Origin: G963663315 sp963665165
GTDB taxonomy: Bacteria > Pseudomonadota > Gammaproteobacteria > Arenicellales > Poriferihabitantaceae
DNA length: 64,000 bases
NCBI GenBank assembly: GCA_963665165.1
Contig: OY761989.1
Coordinates: 1,488,001 to 1,552,000, forward strand
Direction: 5' to 3'
The position numbers and the translations under genes were made by a program. Numbering within the stretch: position 1 is the stretch's first letter; each line of letters opens with the position of its first letter. Of the stretch, positions 52,737-62,072 are shown in pieces. Below the pieces are notes generated by a model. It saw only the letters and a list, made by a program, of their open reading frames with translations, did no database searches and was not told the DNA's origin.

Positions 52737-53624
52737 CTATTCGCTTACCCTCCGGCCCATGATCCCCGAAGGTCGGATAATCAGCATCAATACCATGATG
52801 AGCAGGCCGGAGATTGTGGCGATGGTGCCACTGAAGTAAGTGGTAACCAGGGTATGGAACGACGCGTAAAGCAAGGAGGCGATGACCGCGCCCGACAAGC
52901 TACCGACCCCGCCCACGATGGTGACGATGAACGCGGTGATAATGATATTGTGACCCATGTGAGGATTGATATTGGTCAACGGCGCCATCAGGGCGCCTGC
53001 CAGTCCCGCCATAGCCGCGCCGATGCCAATCGCAATCATTGAAATCCGGTTACTGTTGATACCTTGCAGTTCGGCGGCTTCCCGATCCTCGGAGACAGCG
53101 CGCAGGGACCAGCCCAGTTTCGACCGTGTCAGGAAATACCAGAGCAGGGCCAGCGCGATTACAGAGATGGCGATACTGAACACACGCTGGTTCGGAATGT
53201 GCAGGAAACCGAAAAGGGTCATGGTGCCTTCAAAGGGGGGAGGCACTTGTTTCGATGGCCCGTCGCCACCCACCAGAGTCGCGATCACCTGGAGCGCGAA
53301 CAGCACTCCGATCGAACAGATCAGCCCGGCCAGCGGGTCTTCACGCGTCGGACGAAACAGGAACCGCTCCATGAGCAGACCGATAGCCGACACCAGAATG
53401 ATGGCGATAACAATAGTCAGCAGGAACGGGACATTGTTCTGGGCATGCAGCAGCCAAACGGTGTAGGCTCCGACCATGACCAATTCACCATGGGCGAAAT
53501 TAACCACGCCCATCACACCGAAAATCAAAACGAGTCCAACCGCTGCCAGCGCGAAAAAACCGCTTTGGATAACGCCGTAAACGATGGACTGCACCAGCAG
53601 TTCCAAATTACAACTCCATGTCAC
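52737..53624 (-). CDS. livH: LivH-type ABC permease
   Basis: This is the first permease of the importer, 295 residues, with about eight membrane segments and the conserved LIFGVMGVVNFAHGELVMVGA. The frame opens at a GTG (53624), but no Shine-Dalgarno precedes it. A TTG at 53606 has GGAG 6 bases upstream and gives a normal LivH N-terminus (ELLVQSIVYGVIQ), so it may be the real start. A GC-rich hairpin lies between livK and this gene. Confidence 0.9.
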   Translation of the reverse strand: MTWSCNLELLVQSIVYGVIQSGFFALAAVGLVLIFGVMGVVNFAHGELVMVGAYTVWLLHAQNNVPFLLTIVIAIILVSAIGLLMERFLFRPTREDPLAGLICSIGVLFALQVIATLVGGDGPSKQVPPPFEGTMTLFGFLHIPNQRVFSIAISVIALALLWYFLTRSKLGWSLRAVSEDREAAELQGINSNRISMIAIGIGAAMAGLAGALMAPLTNINPHMGHNIIITAFIVTIVGGVGSLSGAVIASLLYASFHTLVTTYFSGTIATISGLLIMVLMLIIRPSGIMGRRVSE

Positions 53625-53649
53625 GGGGAGAGGTTTGCCGCCCCTCCCC
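53625..53649 (-). other. Intergenic hairpin between livK and livH
   Basis: GGGGAG (53625-53630) and CTCCCC (53644-53649) form a 6-bp GC-rich stem with a 13-base loop. Its place between binding-protein and permease genes suggests an RNA processing or attenuation element that raises livK over livH. There is no T-tract. Confidence 0.5.
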
Positions 53650-53670
53650 TTCTACAGATCTTTGCAAAGT

Positions 53671-54951
53671 TCAGACAGTACGCAACCCGAGCGCTTTCAT
53701 GTGCTTGATCAGCACATCCTTGTTGTTTGCGAGCCAAGCGGCTACATCGCCATATTCCTGGATGCGCGCCTTGCCATCAACGATTCTCACCACCGGCCAG
53801 CGTCCGACCAGGGCATTGTCAAGTCCCCATAACTGGCTGCCCCACCAGTCACCGCCGCCAAATACGAAATCCTGTTTCTGTCCGAGCATGGTTGCAGCGA
53901 CCGCTTCGGTTTCAACACTGCCGGCAGCCTTCGCGGCTTCAAGCCAGTTAAGCAGGATTGCAGGATATTCCCAGGCGACTGCAGACCAGTCGTTCGGATG
54001 GTCTTTTCTGAATGCGGCGTCAAATCCTGCCGGATCCGGGAAGTTCACCCCTGCTTCCTGCAATTTCGGGTCATCAAAATCCGGAAACTGGTAGATCGTG
54101 CCATTAACGAATTCTTCACTTGTCTTTGCGATAATTTCCTCATAGTAATCCAGCGTGCAGGATATGATCAATCCATCATATCCCTGATGGAACAACTGCT
54201 CCATGATCGGCGTAACATAGAAGCTGGTCGCCATACAGACGATGTCCGGCTTCTTGGCAAGCAGGGAACCGACAACAGGCGCAAAGTCGGTGATGTCGAA
54301 TCCGTGCAGGGTGGTGTCGATCACCTCAATACCGGCCACCTCGAAAGCGGCGCTGTAGGTTGCGGCGGACTGCAGGCCGTATTCGACATCGTTGTTGGTG
54401 ATGATTGCGGCCGTCTTCGCTTCCGGGTAGTTCTTCGCCAGCCATTCAACCCCGGTCACGTTATACAGCGGGTGGGATTCGCAGGTCGCCACCAGATATT
54501 TTGAATCCGGAGTAATATCACTGGGCAGGAGGGTTGTGGTCAGTACTTTTTTGCGCGTTGCCCATGGCAACACGGCCGCGACCGTGGACCCGCCCAGCAT
54601 CATCACCATTTTGGCGTCATCTTCATTGACCAGTTTCTTGAATCCCTGCACGGCTTTTTCAGTGTCGTAGCCGTGGTCATAGGATGCAATGCTGATATCC
54701 CAGGTTTCGCCGCCAATGGTGACGCCGCCCGAAGAATTGATGTTATTGGCGATAATTTCGCAACCGTACAATCCAGGCAGCCCCCATGGCGCATAATCGC
54801 CCGTCATCGGGATGTTCATGCCTACGGTCAGGGTTTTGTTCTGTGCAAAAGCGCGAGCGGGAAGGAGGCTTGCGGTGGTTACAGTCGCGGCGCCAGCTAT
54901 TGCGTGTTTTAGAAATTTTCTCCGATTGGTAAGTTGTGTTTTAGTTGTCAT
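53671..54951 (-). CDS. livK: Periplasmic binding protein of the liv-type importer (Tat signal)
   Basis: This is the solute-binding protein of the importer. From the ATG at 54951 it is 426 residues; GAGGAA stands upstream. It has a twin-arginine signal (NRRKFLKHAIAGAA... ending near ARAFAQ), so it is probably exported folded. The mature part begins KTLTVGMNIPMTGDYAP, typical of type I ligand-binding proteins of the amino acid, urea and amide group. The Tat signal and the 46-base gap with a hairpin before livH are notable. The substrate is unknown. Confidence 0.9.
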   Translation of the reverse strand: MTTKTQLTNRRKFLKHAIAGAATVTTASLLPARAFAQNKTLTVGMNIPMTGDYAPWGLPGLYGCEIIANNINSSGGVTIGGETWDISIASYDHGYDTEKAVQGFKKLVNEDDAKMVMMLGGSTVAAVLPWATRKKVLTTTLLPSDITPDSKYLVATCESHPLYNVTGVEWLAKNYPEAKTAAIITNNDVEYGLQSAATYSAAFEVAGIEVIDTTLHGFDITDFAPVVGSLLAKKPDIVCMATSFYVTPIMEQLFHQGYDGLIISCTLDYYEEIIAKTSEEFVNGTIYQFPDFDDPKLQEAGVNFPDPAGFDAAFRKDHPNDWSAVAWEYPAILLNWLEAAKAAGSVETEAVAATMLGQKQDFVFGGGDWWGSQLWGLDNALVGRWPVVRIVDGKARIQEYGDVAAWLANNKDVLIKHMKALGLRTV

Positions 54952-55084
54952 AGTCAAATTTCCTCATCAGGTTTTGAATCAAGGAACGTTCATTGAGATA
55001 AACCGGTTCAGTTTCCCGGCAGAATACAGCCTCCTGTCGACATGGTCACCTTACTCAATCCTGAATAATACGCCACAGGTATAT

Positions 55085-56374
55085 TCAAGTCCACCCTGTT
55101 TGCCGGAAAACCTGGTCCGCACAGTGGATTGTGCGGTCAATCAGTTCTTCAGTATGCGCGCAAGAGACGAATCCCGCTTCAAATGCGGAAGGGGCAAAAT
55201 AGATGCCCGATTCCAGCATTGCATGGAAAAATTGATTGAACTGCGCCTGATTGCAAGCCATTACATCCTGGAAACAGTCGACAGATTGCCGATCCGTGAA
55301 AAACAGTCCAAACATGCCGCCGACCTGGTTGATCGCCATTTTTATTCCATGACGTTCAGCCGAGTCCGACAGGCCATTCACCAACCGCCCGGTTTTCCCT
55401 GAGAGATCTTCGAAGAATCCATCCACGCAGACTTTTGCAAGTGTCGCCAGACCGGCAGCCATCGCTATCGGGTTGCCGGAAAGAGTACCCGCCTGATAGA
55501 CCGGGCCATCCGGAGCCAGACAGGCCATAATGTCTTCCCTGCCCCCGAATGCGCCTACCGGCAATCCCCCGCCAATGACCTTTCCCAGGGTTGTCAGGTC
55601 GCCCCGGACGCCATACAACCCTTGCGCCCCTCCAGGGCCCACCCGAAACCCCGTCATCACCTCATCCATGATCAATACGCTTTCATGCCGGTCGCAGATG
55701 TCGCGCAATCCCTGGAGAAACCCTTCCACGGGAGGTACGCAGTTCATGTTGCCGGCAACCGGTTCAAGAATGACCGCCGCAATCCGGTCGCCAACCTGTT
55801 CAAAGATCGAGTTGACCGAATCAGGATCATTGTAAGCCGCGGTCAAGGTATGCTCAGCCATCGCGGCCGGTACTCCCGGAGAGGTGGGGACCCCGAAAGT
55901 CAAAGCTCCGGATCCGGCTTTTACCAGCAGACTGTCGGCGTGGCCATGGTAACAGCCCTCGAATTTGAGTATCTTGTCACGTCCGGTAAAACCTCGCGCC
56001 AGACGAATTGCGGACATGGTCGCTTCAGTGCCTGAATTGACCATTCTCAGTTTGTCAATCCACGGCATCTGCCTGCAAATCAACTTCGCGATTTCGGTTT
56101 CAAGTATCGTAGGCGCCCCAAAACTCAAGCCCGAATCACACTGATTTTTAACCGCGTCGATTACCTGTGGGTCCGCGTGACCCAGGATCATCGGTCCCCA
56201 TGACCCCACATAATCAATATATTCCCGGCCATCCTCCGCATAAACCATTGCACCCTTTGCATGCCGGATGAATACCGGGTCTCCACCAACAGACTTGAAA
56301 GCCCTGACCGGAGAGTTGACCCCTCCGGGTATGAATTTTCCGGCATCGGAAAAAAGCGATGAATGAGTTGTCAT
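55085..56374 (-). CDS. hemL: HemL, glutamate-1-semialdehyde 2,1-aminomutase
   Basis: HemL is a PLP enzyme that makes 5-aminolevulinate from glutamate-1-semialdehyde for haem synthesis. The 429 residues match the family. Seen are FIPGGVNSPVRAF at the N-terminus, NSGTEATMSAIRLAR, LIMDEVMTGFRVGPGG and the Schiff-base lysine in TTLGKVIGGGLPVGAFGG. It lies downstream of the rpmE terminator and is therefore probably a separate unit. Confidence 0.97.
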   Translation of the reverse strand: MTTHSSLFSDAGKFIPGGVNSPVRAFKSVGGDPVFIRHAKGAMVYAEDGREYIDYVGSWGPMILGHADPQVIDAVKNQCDSGLSFGAPTILETEIAKLICRQMPWIDKLRMVNSGTEATMSAIRLARGFTGRDKILKFEGCYHGHADSLLVKAGSGALTFGVPTSPGVPAAMAEHTLTAAYNDPDSVNSIFEQVGDRIAAVILEPVAGNMNCVPPVEGFLQGLRDICDRHESVLIMDEVMTGFRVGPGGAQGLYGVRGDLTTLGKVIGGGLPVGAFGGREDIMACLAPDGPVYQAGTLSGNPIAMAAGLATLAKVCVDGFFEDLSGKTGRLVNGLSDSAERHGIKMAINQVGGMFGLFFTDRQSVDCFQDVMACNQAQFNQFFHAMLESGIYFAPSAFEAGFVSCAHTEELIDRTIHCADQVFRQTGWT

Positions 56375-56413
56375 TTGTTCAAACCCCCCAAAAACCTGTT
56401 TACATGTGCATCA

Positions 56414-56444
56414 CAAAGAAAAAGGACGCTCTGAAGGAGCGCCC
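56414..56444 (-). terminator. Rho-independent terminator after rpmE
   Basis: Read on the minus strand, a GC-rich stem formed by the segments at 56424-56431 and 56437-56444 has a short loop of about 5 bases. It is followed by TTTTTCTTTG (56423 down to 56414). One G-U pair is in the stem. It lies about 45 bases past the rpmE stop. Confidence 0.85.
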
Positions 56445-56489
56445 TTTGTCGTTCATCGCGAACATCGGAACCGGCAATCAATCATCCGG

Positions 56490-56693
56490 TCATGTTCGCT
56501 GGTATCTGTTCTGGAACTTGCTTACACGACCGGCGGTATCGATAATTTTCTGCTTGCCGGTATAAAACGGGTGGCATTCAGAGCAGATTTCCACATGGAT
56601 ATCCCGCCCCATCGTGGACTGGGTCTCAAAGTTGTTGCCACACGCACAAACCACCTTTATATCAGCGTATTGGGGATGTATTTCAGGTTTCAT
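56490..56693 (-). CDS. rpmE: RpmE, 50S ribosomal protein L31
   Basis: L31 is a ribosomal protein at the subunit bridge. The 67-residue protein is the zinc-binding type, with cysteines in VVCACGNNF and CSECHPFYTG, in contrast to the zinc-free paralogue. It ends FQNRYQ, which is the normal C-terminal region. It lies downstream of rho with a 134-base gap and is followed by a strong terminator. Confidence 0.96.
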   Translation of the reverse strand: MKPEIHPQYADIKVVCACGNNFETQSTMGRDIHVEICSECHPFYTGKQKIIDTAGRVSKFQNRYQRT

Positions 56694-56827
56694 GATGATT
56701 TTCAGTGTTTTCTTGTATCGAGGCTATCGGTCCGGTCAACCGGAATCGAACCGGGCGGCGATAATATGAGAATTGAGTGGTTAATTCAAGTTTTATACTC
56801 GCTTTCGTTCAATTCCGTTACCAGCGC

Positions 56828-58090
56828 CTAGCGATTCATTGATTTTATGAACTCTTCGTTGGTTTTGGTGATTTTCATTTTATCGATCAAAAACTCCATC
56901 GCCTGCAAATCGTCCATCGGGTGAATGAGTTTTCTCAGCAACCAGATTTTCTGGAGCTCGAGCGGGTCGGTCAACAATTCCTCTCTTCTTGTACTGGAAC
57001 GATTGATCACCATGGCCGGATAAACCCGTTTTTCCGCGATTCTGCGATCCAGGTGAATTTCCATATTGCCGGTACCCTTGAACTCTTCGTAAATGATGTC
57101 ATCCATTTTCGATCCGGTATCGATCAGCGCCGTGGCCAGAATGGTCAGACTGCCTCCTTCTTCAATATTACGGGCCGCCCCGAAAAACCGCTTCGGCCTC
57201 TGTAACGCATTGGAGTCGACACCGCCAGTCAGGACCTTGCCCGATGCCGGGGCGACTGTATTATAGGCCCGTGCCAGCCGGGTAATGGAATCAAGCAGAA
57301 TAACGACATCCTTTTTGTGTTCAACCAGCCGTTTGGCTTTCTCGATCACCATTTCCGCCACCTGAACATGGCGTGACGCGGGTTCATCGAATGTAGACGA
57401 AACCACCTCGCCGCGCACGGTACGCTGCATATCGGTAACTTCTTCCGGACGCTCATCAATCAACAGCACCATTACCACGATTTCCGGATTGACCGTTGCG
57501 ATTGACTGGGCAATTTGCTGCAGCATCACCGTCTTCCCGGTTTTCGGGGCAGATACGATCAACCCCCTTTGCCCTTTGCCGATCGGCGCAATCAAATCAA
57601 TAATACGTCCCGTCAAGTCTTCCGCAGACCCGTTGCGGCGCTCAAGGCGCATCCTTTCGTCGGGATGGATCGGAGTGAGGTTTTCGAAAAGAATCTTCTT
57701 CCTGGCGTCTTCCGGCGATTGAAAATTGATCTCCTCGACTTTCAGCAGCGCGAAGTAGCGCTCGGAATCCTTGGGCGGGCGGATCTGTCCGGCCACCGTG
57801 TCGCCGGTTCGCAGGCTGAATCTTCTTATCTGGCTTGGAGACATATAAATGTCATCCGGACCAGCCAGGTAGGAGGAGGTGGCGGATCTCAGGAATCCGA
57901 ATCCATCCTGCAGGATTTCCACCACTCCTTCACCGACTATTCTTTGACCCTGTTTGGCCTGAGCTTTGAGGATTGCGAATATCTGGTCCTGTTTGCGCAT
58001 TCGACCGATGTTGTCGAGATTGAGGGAACGGGCAAGTTCGGCAAGTTCTGTGGGAGTTTTTAACTTTAAGTCGCGAATGTTAATAGGCAT
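56828..58090 (-). CDS. rho: Rho transcription termination factor
   Basis: Rho is the hexameric RNA helicase that ends transcription. From the ATG at 58090 it is 420 residues, like E. coli Rho (419); the frame extends 9 codons upstream. The N-terminus MPINIRDLKLKTPTELAELA, the RNA-binding DGFGFLRS and Y-rich primary site, the P-loop SAPKTGKTVMLQ, the Q-loop region and the R-loop (SGKVLTGGVD) are present. The usual upstream trxA is not adjacent; a MocR regulator is instead divergent. Confidence 0.97.
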   Translation of the reverse strand: MPINIRDLKLKTPTELAELARSLNLDNIGRMRKQDQIFAILKAQAKQGQRIVGEGVVEILQDGFGFLRSATSSYLAGPDDIYMSPSQIRRFSLRTGDTVAGQIRPPKDSERYFALLKVEEINFQSPEDARKKILFENLTPIHPDERMRLERRNGSAEDLTGRIIDLIAPIGKGQRGLIVSAPKTGKTVMLQQIAQSIATVNPEIVVMVLLIDERPEEVTDMQRTVRGEVVSSTFDEPASRHVQVAEMVIEKAKRLVEHKKDVVILLDSITRLARAYNTVAPASGKVLTGGVDSNALQRPKRFFGAARNIEEGGSLTILATALIDTGSKMDDIIYEEFKGTGNMEIHLDRRIAEKRVYPAMVINRSSTRREELLTDPLELQKIWLLRKLIHPMDDLQAMEFLIDKMKITKTNEEFIKSMNR

Positions 58091-58411
58091 GAAAGGAAAG
58101 TGTAATATGGTGGTCATTGCGCGCCCGGCAACCGGAATTCATCACTGAATCAATCGGGCGAGTATCAAGGGAGTAACTGTCATTCGAGATGCAGTCTGAA
58201 CGACTGCATCGCAATCCAGTGCGTAATCATATAGAGCTTCGACAAAGATGTCCAGCCTGTGTAAAGGTCCATGTGCGATGCGTTGATATTTGCATGACGC
58301 TCCTCCAGAGGGAGCGCTATCGGTTTCTGAACCAGCACAATCAAATAATCGAATAAATATTGACCTGATTCGCTGTAAAACAGCTATTAATCACACTAAA
58401 ATCCGGATATT
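58091..58411. promoter_or_regulatory. Rho/MocR divergent spacer with two hairpins
   Basis: This 321-base spacer has no convincing gene. It holds a perfect 9-bp hairpin, GATGCAGTC (58188-58196) with GACTGCATC (58202-58210), and a 6-bp one, CGCTCC (58298-58303) with GGAGCG (58311-58316). The rho leader is expected here, and Rho leaders are often autoregulated. A TTGACC-like -35 and TATTAA -10 lie before the MocR gene with a poor 19-base spacing. Confidence 0.45.
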
Positions 58412-59863
58412 GTGGCTGAATACCTATTTCAACTTTCATCCGACAGAAAAGGGACCTTGCGGTCCCAGATCCAGGAAATGATGGTCAATTCCATTCTGGG
58501 GGGGCATCTGGCGCTGGATTCACCGCTGCCCTCGACCAGAAAGCTGGCTCGTCAATTATCCGTTGCGCGCAATACGGTTGTCCACGCCTACCAGCATCTG
58601 GTCGATGAAGGATTCCTGATTTCAAAGGAAAGAAGCGGATTTTACGTAAATACCGAAATACTGAAAGGCCGGATCAATGCGCCCAAACAATCCCGGCTCT
58701 TTGACAGCACGCTGGACTGGAGCAAAAAACTAACCGTTGAACCGGGCATTTTCCGGCAAAACCTGAAGCCGCTCAACTGGAATCAATATCCGTATCCGTT
58801 TATTTGCGGTCAATATGACCGGAATATCTTCCCGATCGCCGACTGGAGAGAATGCGCCAGGGAAGCCATGACCGTCAACGCGATTCACAATTGGGCAAAG
58901 GACCTGATTGACCAGGATCATCCCGAATTGATTGACCAGATTCATAAGAAAATACTTCCCAGACGCGGTGTGTGGGCGGACGAAGACGAAATACTGGTGA
59001 CAGTAGGCGCCCAGCAGGGGCTGTATATCACTGCGCAACTTCTGCTCAACCCGGACAGGACCATCGGCTTCGAGAATCCGGGTTATGTGGACGCGGAAAA
59101 TACGTTTGCTGTTTTCACTCCGAATATTCAGCCCCTCGGCGTCGATAATTCCGGATTGATTCCGGACGAACGATTCGCGCAATGCCATTGCATTTACACC
59201 ACTCCAAGCCATCATTACCCGACTACGGTGACGATGCCAAGGGAACGGCGTAATGAATTGATGGAGCAGGCCCACCGGCATGACGTCGTCATTATCGAGG
59301 ATGATTATGAATCGGAATTCAATTACATCGGCGATCCCACCCGTGCATTGAAGAGCCTGGACAACGATGGCCGGGTGATCTATATCGGGAGTTTGTCGAA
59401 AACGCTGGCGCCCGGCATTCGTCTGGGTTATCTGGTCGCGCCGCGTAAATTCATTCAGGAGGCCCGTGCGCTGCGCAGATTGATGCTGCGCCACCCGCCG
59501 GGCAATAACCAGTTCATCATTGCCGAATTCCTGAAACGCGGGTACCACGACGCATTAATCACAAAACTCAGTCAGACACTGCATGAGCGCTGGTCCTTGC
59601 TGGGAGATTTGCTGGAACGGCATTTCCCCGGGAACAGCCCCTCCACTTTTGGCGGTTCTGCGTTCTGGGTGGAAGGCCCGGACAACCTGGATGCCAGACA
59701 ACTGGCGCAAAAGGCTGCTCAATCCGGTATCCTGTTCGAAGCGGGCGAAGTTTTTTTTCACCAGCCCGACCCTCCCAGGAATTTTTTCAGACTCGGTTTT
59801 TCTTCCATCAAAACATCCCGAATCCAGCAGGGCCTGAAAAAACTGGTCAGCCTGATTGATTGA
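58412..59863 (+). CDS. MocR-family (GntR + aminotransferase) regulator
   Basis: This 483-residue protein fuses an N-terminal GntR-type winged helix (about 12-80: LRSQIQEMMVNSILGG, LPSTRKLARQLSVARNTV) to a class I aminotransferase-like domain that binds PLP, with the lysine in GSLSKTLAPGIRLGYL. MocR proteins sense PLP or amino compounds; PdxR, GabR and TauR are examples. The start is GTG at 58412. No obvious target operon is next to it; the nearest genes are rho and an FKBP isomerase. pdxH lies about 52 kb away. Confidence 0.9.
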   Translation: MAEYLFQLSSDRKGTLRSQIQEMMVNSILGGHLALDSPLPSTRKLARQLSVARNTVVHAYQHLVDEGFLISKERSGFYVNTEILKGRINAPKQSRLFDSTLDWSKKLTVEPGIFRQNLKPLNWNQYPYPFICGQYDRNIFPIADWRECAREAMTVNAIHNWAKDLIDQDHPELIDQIHKKILPRRGVWADEDEILVTVGAQQGLYITAQLLLNPDRTIGFENPGYVDAENTFAVFTPNIQPLGVDNSGLIPDERFAQCHCIYTTPSHHYPTTVTMPRERRNELMEQAHRHDVVIIEDDYESEFNYIGDPTRALKSLDNDGRVIYIGSLSKTLAPGIRLGYLVAPRKFIQEARALRRLMLRHPPGNNQFIIAEFLKRGYHDALITKLSQTLHERWSLLGDLLERHFPGNSPSTFGGSAFWVEGPDNLDARQLAQKAAQSGILFEAGEVFFHQPDPPRNFFRLGFSSIKTSRIQQGLKKLVSLID

Positions 59864-59880
59864 TGCGGGGTCTGGTTGCA

Positions 59881-59900
59881 GGCCGGCACGCTGACCGGCC
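59881..59900. repeat. GC-rich hairpin between convergent MocR and FKBP genes
   Basis: GGCCGG (59881-59886) and CCGGCC (59895-59900) form a 6-bp stem. It stands in the 43-base gap between convergent stop codons, so it may be a bidirectional terminator or a copy of a REP-like intergenic element. No T-tract is present. Confidence 0.4.
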
Positions 59901-59906
59901 CCTACT

Positions 59907-60623
59907 CTATTCAGCGGTTTGGTTTTCCGGTTTCCCGACTTCCAGTAACTCGATTTCGAACAGCAATACTTCATTCGGGCCGATTATCGGTCCTGCGCCC
60001 CTGGCGCCATAAGCCAGCTCTGGCGGTAGCGCTACACGCCATTTACCACCCTGTTTCATCAATTGAAGCGCTTCCTGCCAGCCGGGAATGATTGACTGCA
60101 ACGAAAACGAAACAGGTTGTCCCCGATCGTAGCTGCTGTCAAACACAGTGCCGTCCGTGAGTGTACCGTGGTAATGGACCAGAACGGTATCGATCAGAGA
60201 CGGACTGTCGCCCTCCCCTGCAACAAGCACTTCGTATTGGAGACCGCTTTCCGTGACGGTCACTCCTTCGATGGATTGATTGTGTGCCAGAAACGCCTTG
60301 CCGGATTCCAGTTTTTCCAGAGCCTCCCGGTTTTCAATGGCGACCAGTTCCTGTTCCCGCTTTAGAATGGCCGACTCGACTTCATCGTCACTCAACAACC
60401 TGTCTTTCCCGGATACGGATGTGACCAGGCCTTCAAGCAACGCCTGCATTTCAAAGCCGTTTTCGGCATTGAATTGCTCCAACAAACTTTCTCCGAGTTT
60501 CAGGCCGACTGCATAGCTATAGGTCTTTTGGTCTGTATCCAGTTTGAATTCCTCTTGCGCCGACACACCAATCGGGAGAAGCAGAAGGGTTGCAGAAGCC
60601 GCAGCTTGAAATTTCTTGAGCAT
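59907..60623 (-). CDS. FKBP-type peptidyl-prolyl isomerase, periplasmic
   Basis: This is a Mip/FkpA-type isomerase. From the ATG at 60623, with GAGG 6 bases upstream, it is 238 residues; five upstream codons in the frame are excluded. A signal peptide (ATLLLLPIGVSAQ) points to the periplasm. A helical dimerisation domain (about 20-125) precedes the FKBP domain, seen in VLVHYHGTLTDGTVFDSSYD, IPGWQEALQLM and LPPELAYGARGAG. Mip proteins assist folding of secreted proteins. Confidence 0.92.
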   Translation of the reverse strand: MLKKFQAAASATLLLLPIGVSAQEEFKLDTDQKTYSYAVGLKLGESLLEQFNAENGFEMQALLEGLVTSVSGKDRLLSDDEVESAILKREQELVAIENREALEKLESGKAFLAHNQSIEGVTVTESGLQYEVLVAGEGDSPSLIDTVLVHYHGTLTDGTVFDSSYDRGQPVSFSLQSIIPGWQEALQLMKQGGKWRVALPPELAYGARGAGPIIGPNEVLLFEIELLEVGKPENQTAE

Positions 60624-60704
60624 TTTATTCCTCGTCATTTTTTGTTTCGACTTCTGTTTCGACTCGGTTCAGTCAGGGAGGGAGCGCGCATTATACCCGA
60701 AATC

Positions 60705-62072
60705 TCAGGCTTCCAGTATTTGAATCGCGTCTTCTATTCTCCGGGGCGCAATGATTTCCATGTCACCTGTGGGGGATTTCGGTTTGTTCGCCGCGGGAAT
60801 CAACGCGCGCCTGAACCCGGACCTTTGAGCTTCCCGCAGGCGCTCGACTCCTCTTTGTACCGGGCGCAACTCCCCGGACAGGCCAATTTCACCGAATACC
60901 GCAAGGTCGCTGCCCACCGCCCGATTTTTGACGCTCGACAGGATTGCCAGCAAAACAGCCAGATCGGATCCGGTTTCAGATACCCTGATTCCGCCGGCGG
61001 CATTGACGAACACATCGTAATTGTTCAGCGAGATACCTGCATGACGATGGGCGATGGCGAGCAACATGGACAACCGGTTCTGTTCCAGTCCGACACACAA
61101 TCTCCGGGGATTCGAAAGAACGCTGTCATCCACCAGCGCCTGAATTTCAACCAGCAGGGGACGGGTTCCCTCCTGGGTGGCGAGGACAACGCTGCCCGGT
61201 TTTTCAGCGCCGTATTTGCTGACAAACATCGCAGAAGGATTGCTCACGTCCTTCAATCCCTGTTCCGTCATTGCGAACACGCCAATCTCGTTCACGGCCC
61301 CGAAACGATTCTTGATCGCCCGGATCACACGGAAACTGTGTGAACTGTCGCCCTCGAAATACAGGACACTGTCAACCATGTGTTCAAGGACACGTGGGCC
61401 GGCCAAAGCCCCTTCCTTGGTCACATGGCCAACCAGGATTAAACGGCAATCACTGTGTTTTGCATATCTGACCATCCTTGCCGCACATTCGCGAACCTGG
61501 GAAACACTGCCGGGAGCCGCGCTGAGGGCGTCACTGTAAAAAGTCTGGATTGAATCTGCCACCAGAACCTCGGGAGATTCCGCGTTCACGACTTCAAGCA
61601 GGTTCTCAAGCCTGTTTTCAGCCATCACGTTCAATCTGCCTGAGTCCAGGCCAAGCCGCTGTGACCGAAGCGCGATCTGCTCCGCGGACTCCTCTCCCGT
61701 TACATAGAGCGCCCTTGAATTGCGACTGATGCAGCACAGGTTTTGCAATAGCAAGGTGGATTTGCCAATTCCCGGGGCGCCGCCGATGAGCACAACGGAA
61801 CCGGCTACCAGCCCACCCCCCAGCACCCGGTCGAATTCAGCGCTCCCGCTCGACAGTCTTTCCGTTTGACTGACCTGGATGTCGACCAGTTTCCGAACCC
61901 GCGCCTTGGGGGCGAATCCGGAAAAACGATCCACTACCGCGGGTTTTTTCTCAATCTGATGCTCCACCAGCGTATTCCAACTGCCGCAATCCCCGCATTG
62001 TCCGGACCATTTCAGGTTTTCCGCGCCGCAGTCGGAACAGAGGAAAACCGTTTTCGATGATGATTTAGCCAT
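60705..62072 (-). CDS. radA: RadA (Sms), recombination branch-migration ATPase
   Basis: RadA helps process recombination intermediates. The 455-residue protein starts with a C4 zinc finger (FLCSDCG and CGDCGSWN), has Walker A GGAPGIGKSTL, the RadA-specific KNRFG motif, and a C-terminal Lon-like domain (GLSGELRPV). It overlaps the alr stop by 8 bases, so the two are translated together. This is the last gene of dnaB-alr-radA on this strand. Confidence 0.96.
   Translation of the reverse strand: MAKSSSKTVFLCSDCGAENLKWSGQCGDCGSWNTLVEHQIEKKPAVVDRFSGFAPKARVRKLVDIQVSQTERLSSGSAEFDRVLGGGLVAGSVVLIGGAPGIGKSTLLLQNLCCISRNSRALYVTGEESAEQIALRSQRLGLDSGRLNVMAENRLENLLEVVNAESPEVLVADSIQTFYSDALSAAPGSVSQVRECAARMVRYAKHSDCRLILVGHVTKEGALAGPRVLEHMVDSVLYFEGDSSHSFRVIRAIKNRFGAVNEIGVFAMTEQGLKDVSNPSAMFVSKYGAEKPGSVVLATQEGTRPLLVEIQALVDDSVLSNPRRLCVGLEQNRLSMLLAIAHRHAGISLNNYDVFVNAAGGIRVSETGSDLAVLLAILSSVKNRAVGSDLAVFGEIGLSGELRPVQRGVERLREAQRSGFRRALIPAANKPKSPTGDMEIIAPRRIEDAIQILEA

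Noticed and set aside
60474..61343. 289-codon open frame on the plus strand
   Set aside because: It lies antisense to radA and the FKBP gene, has no start signal and no family resemblance.
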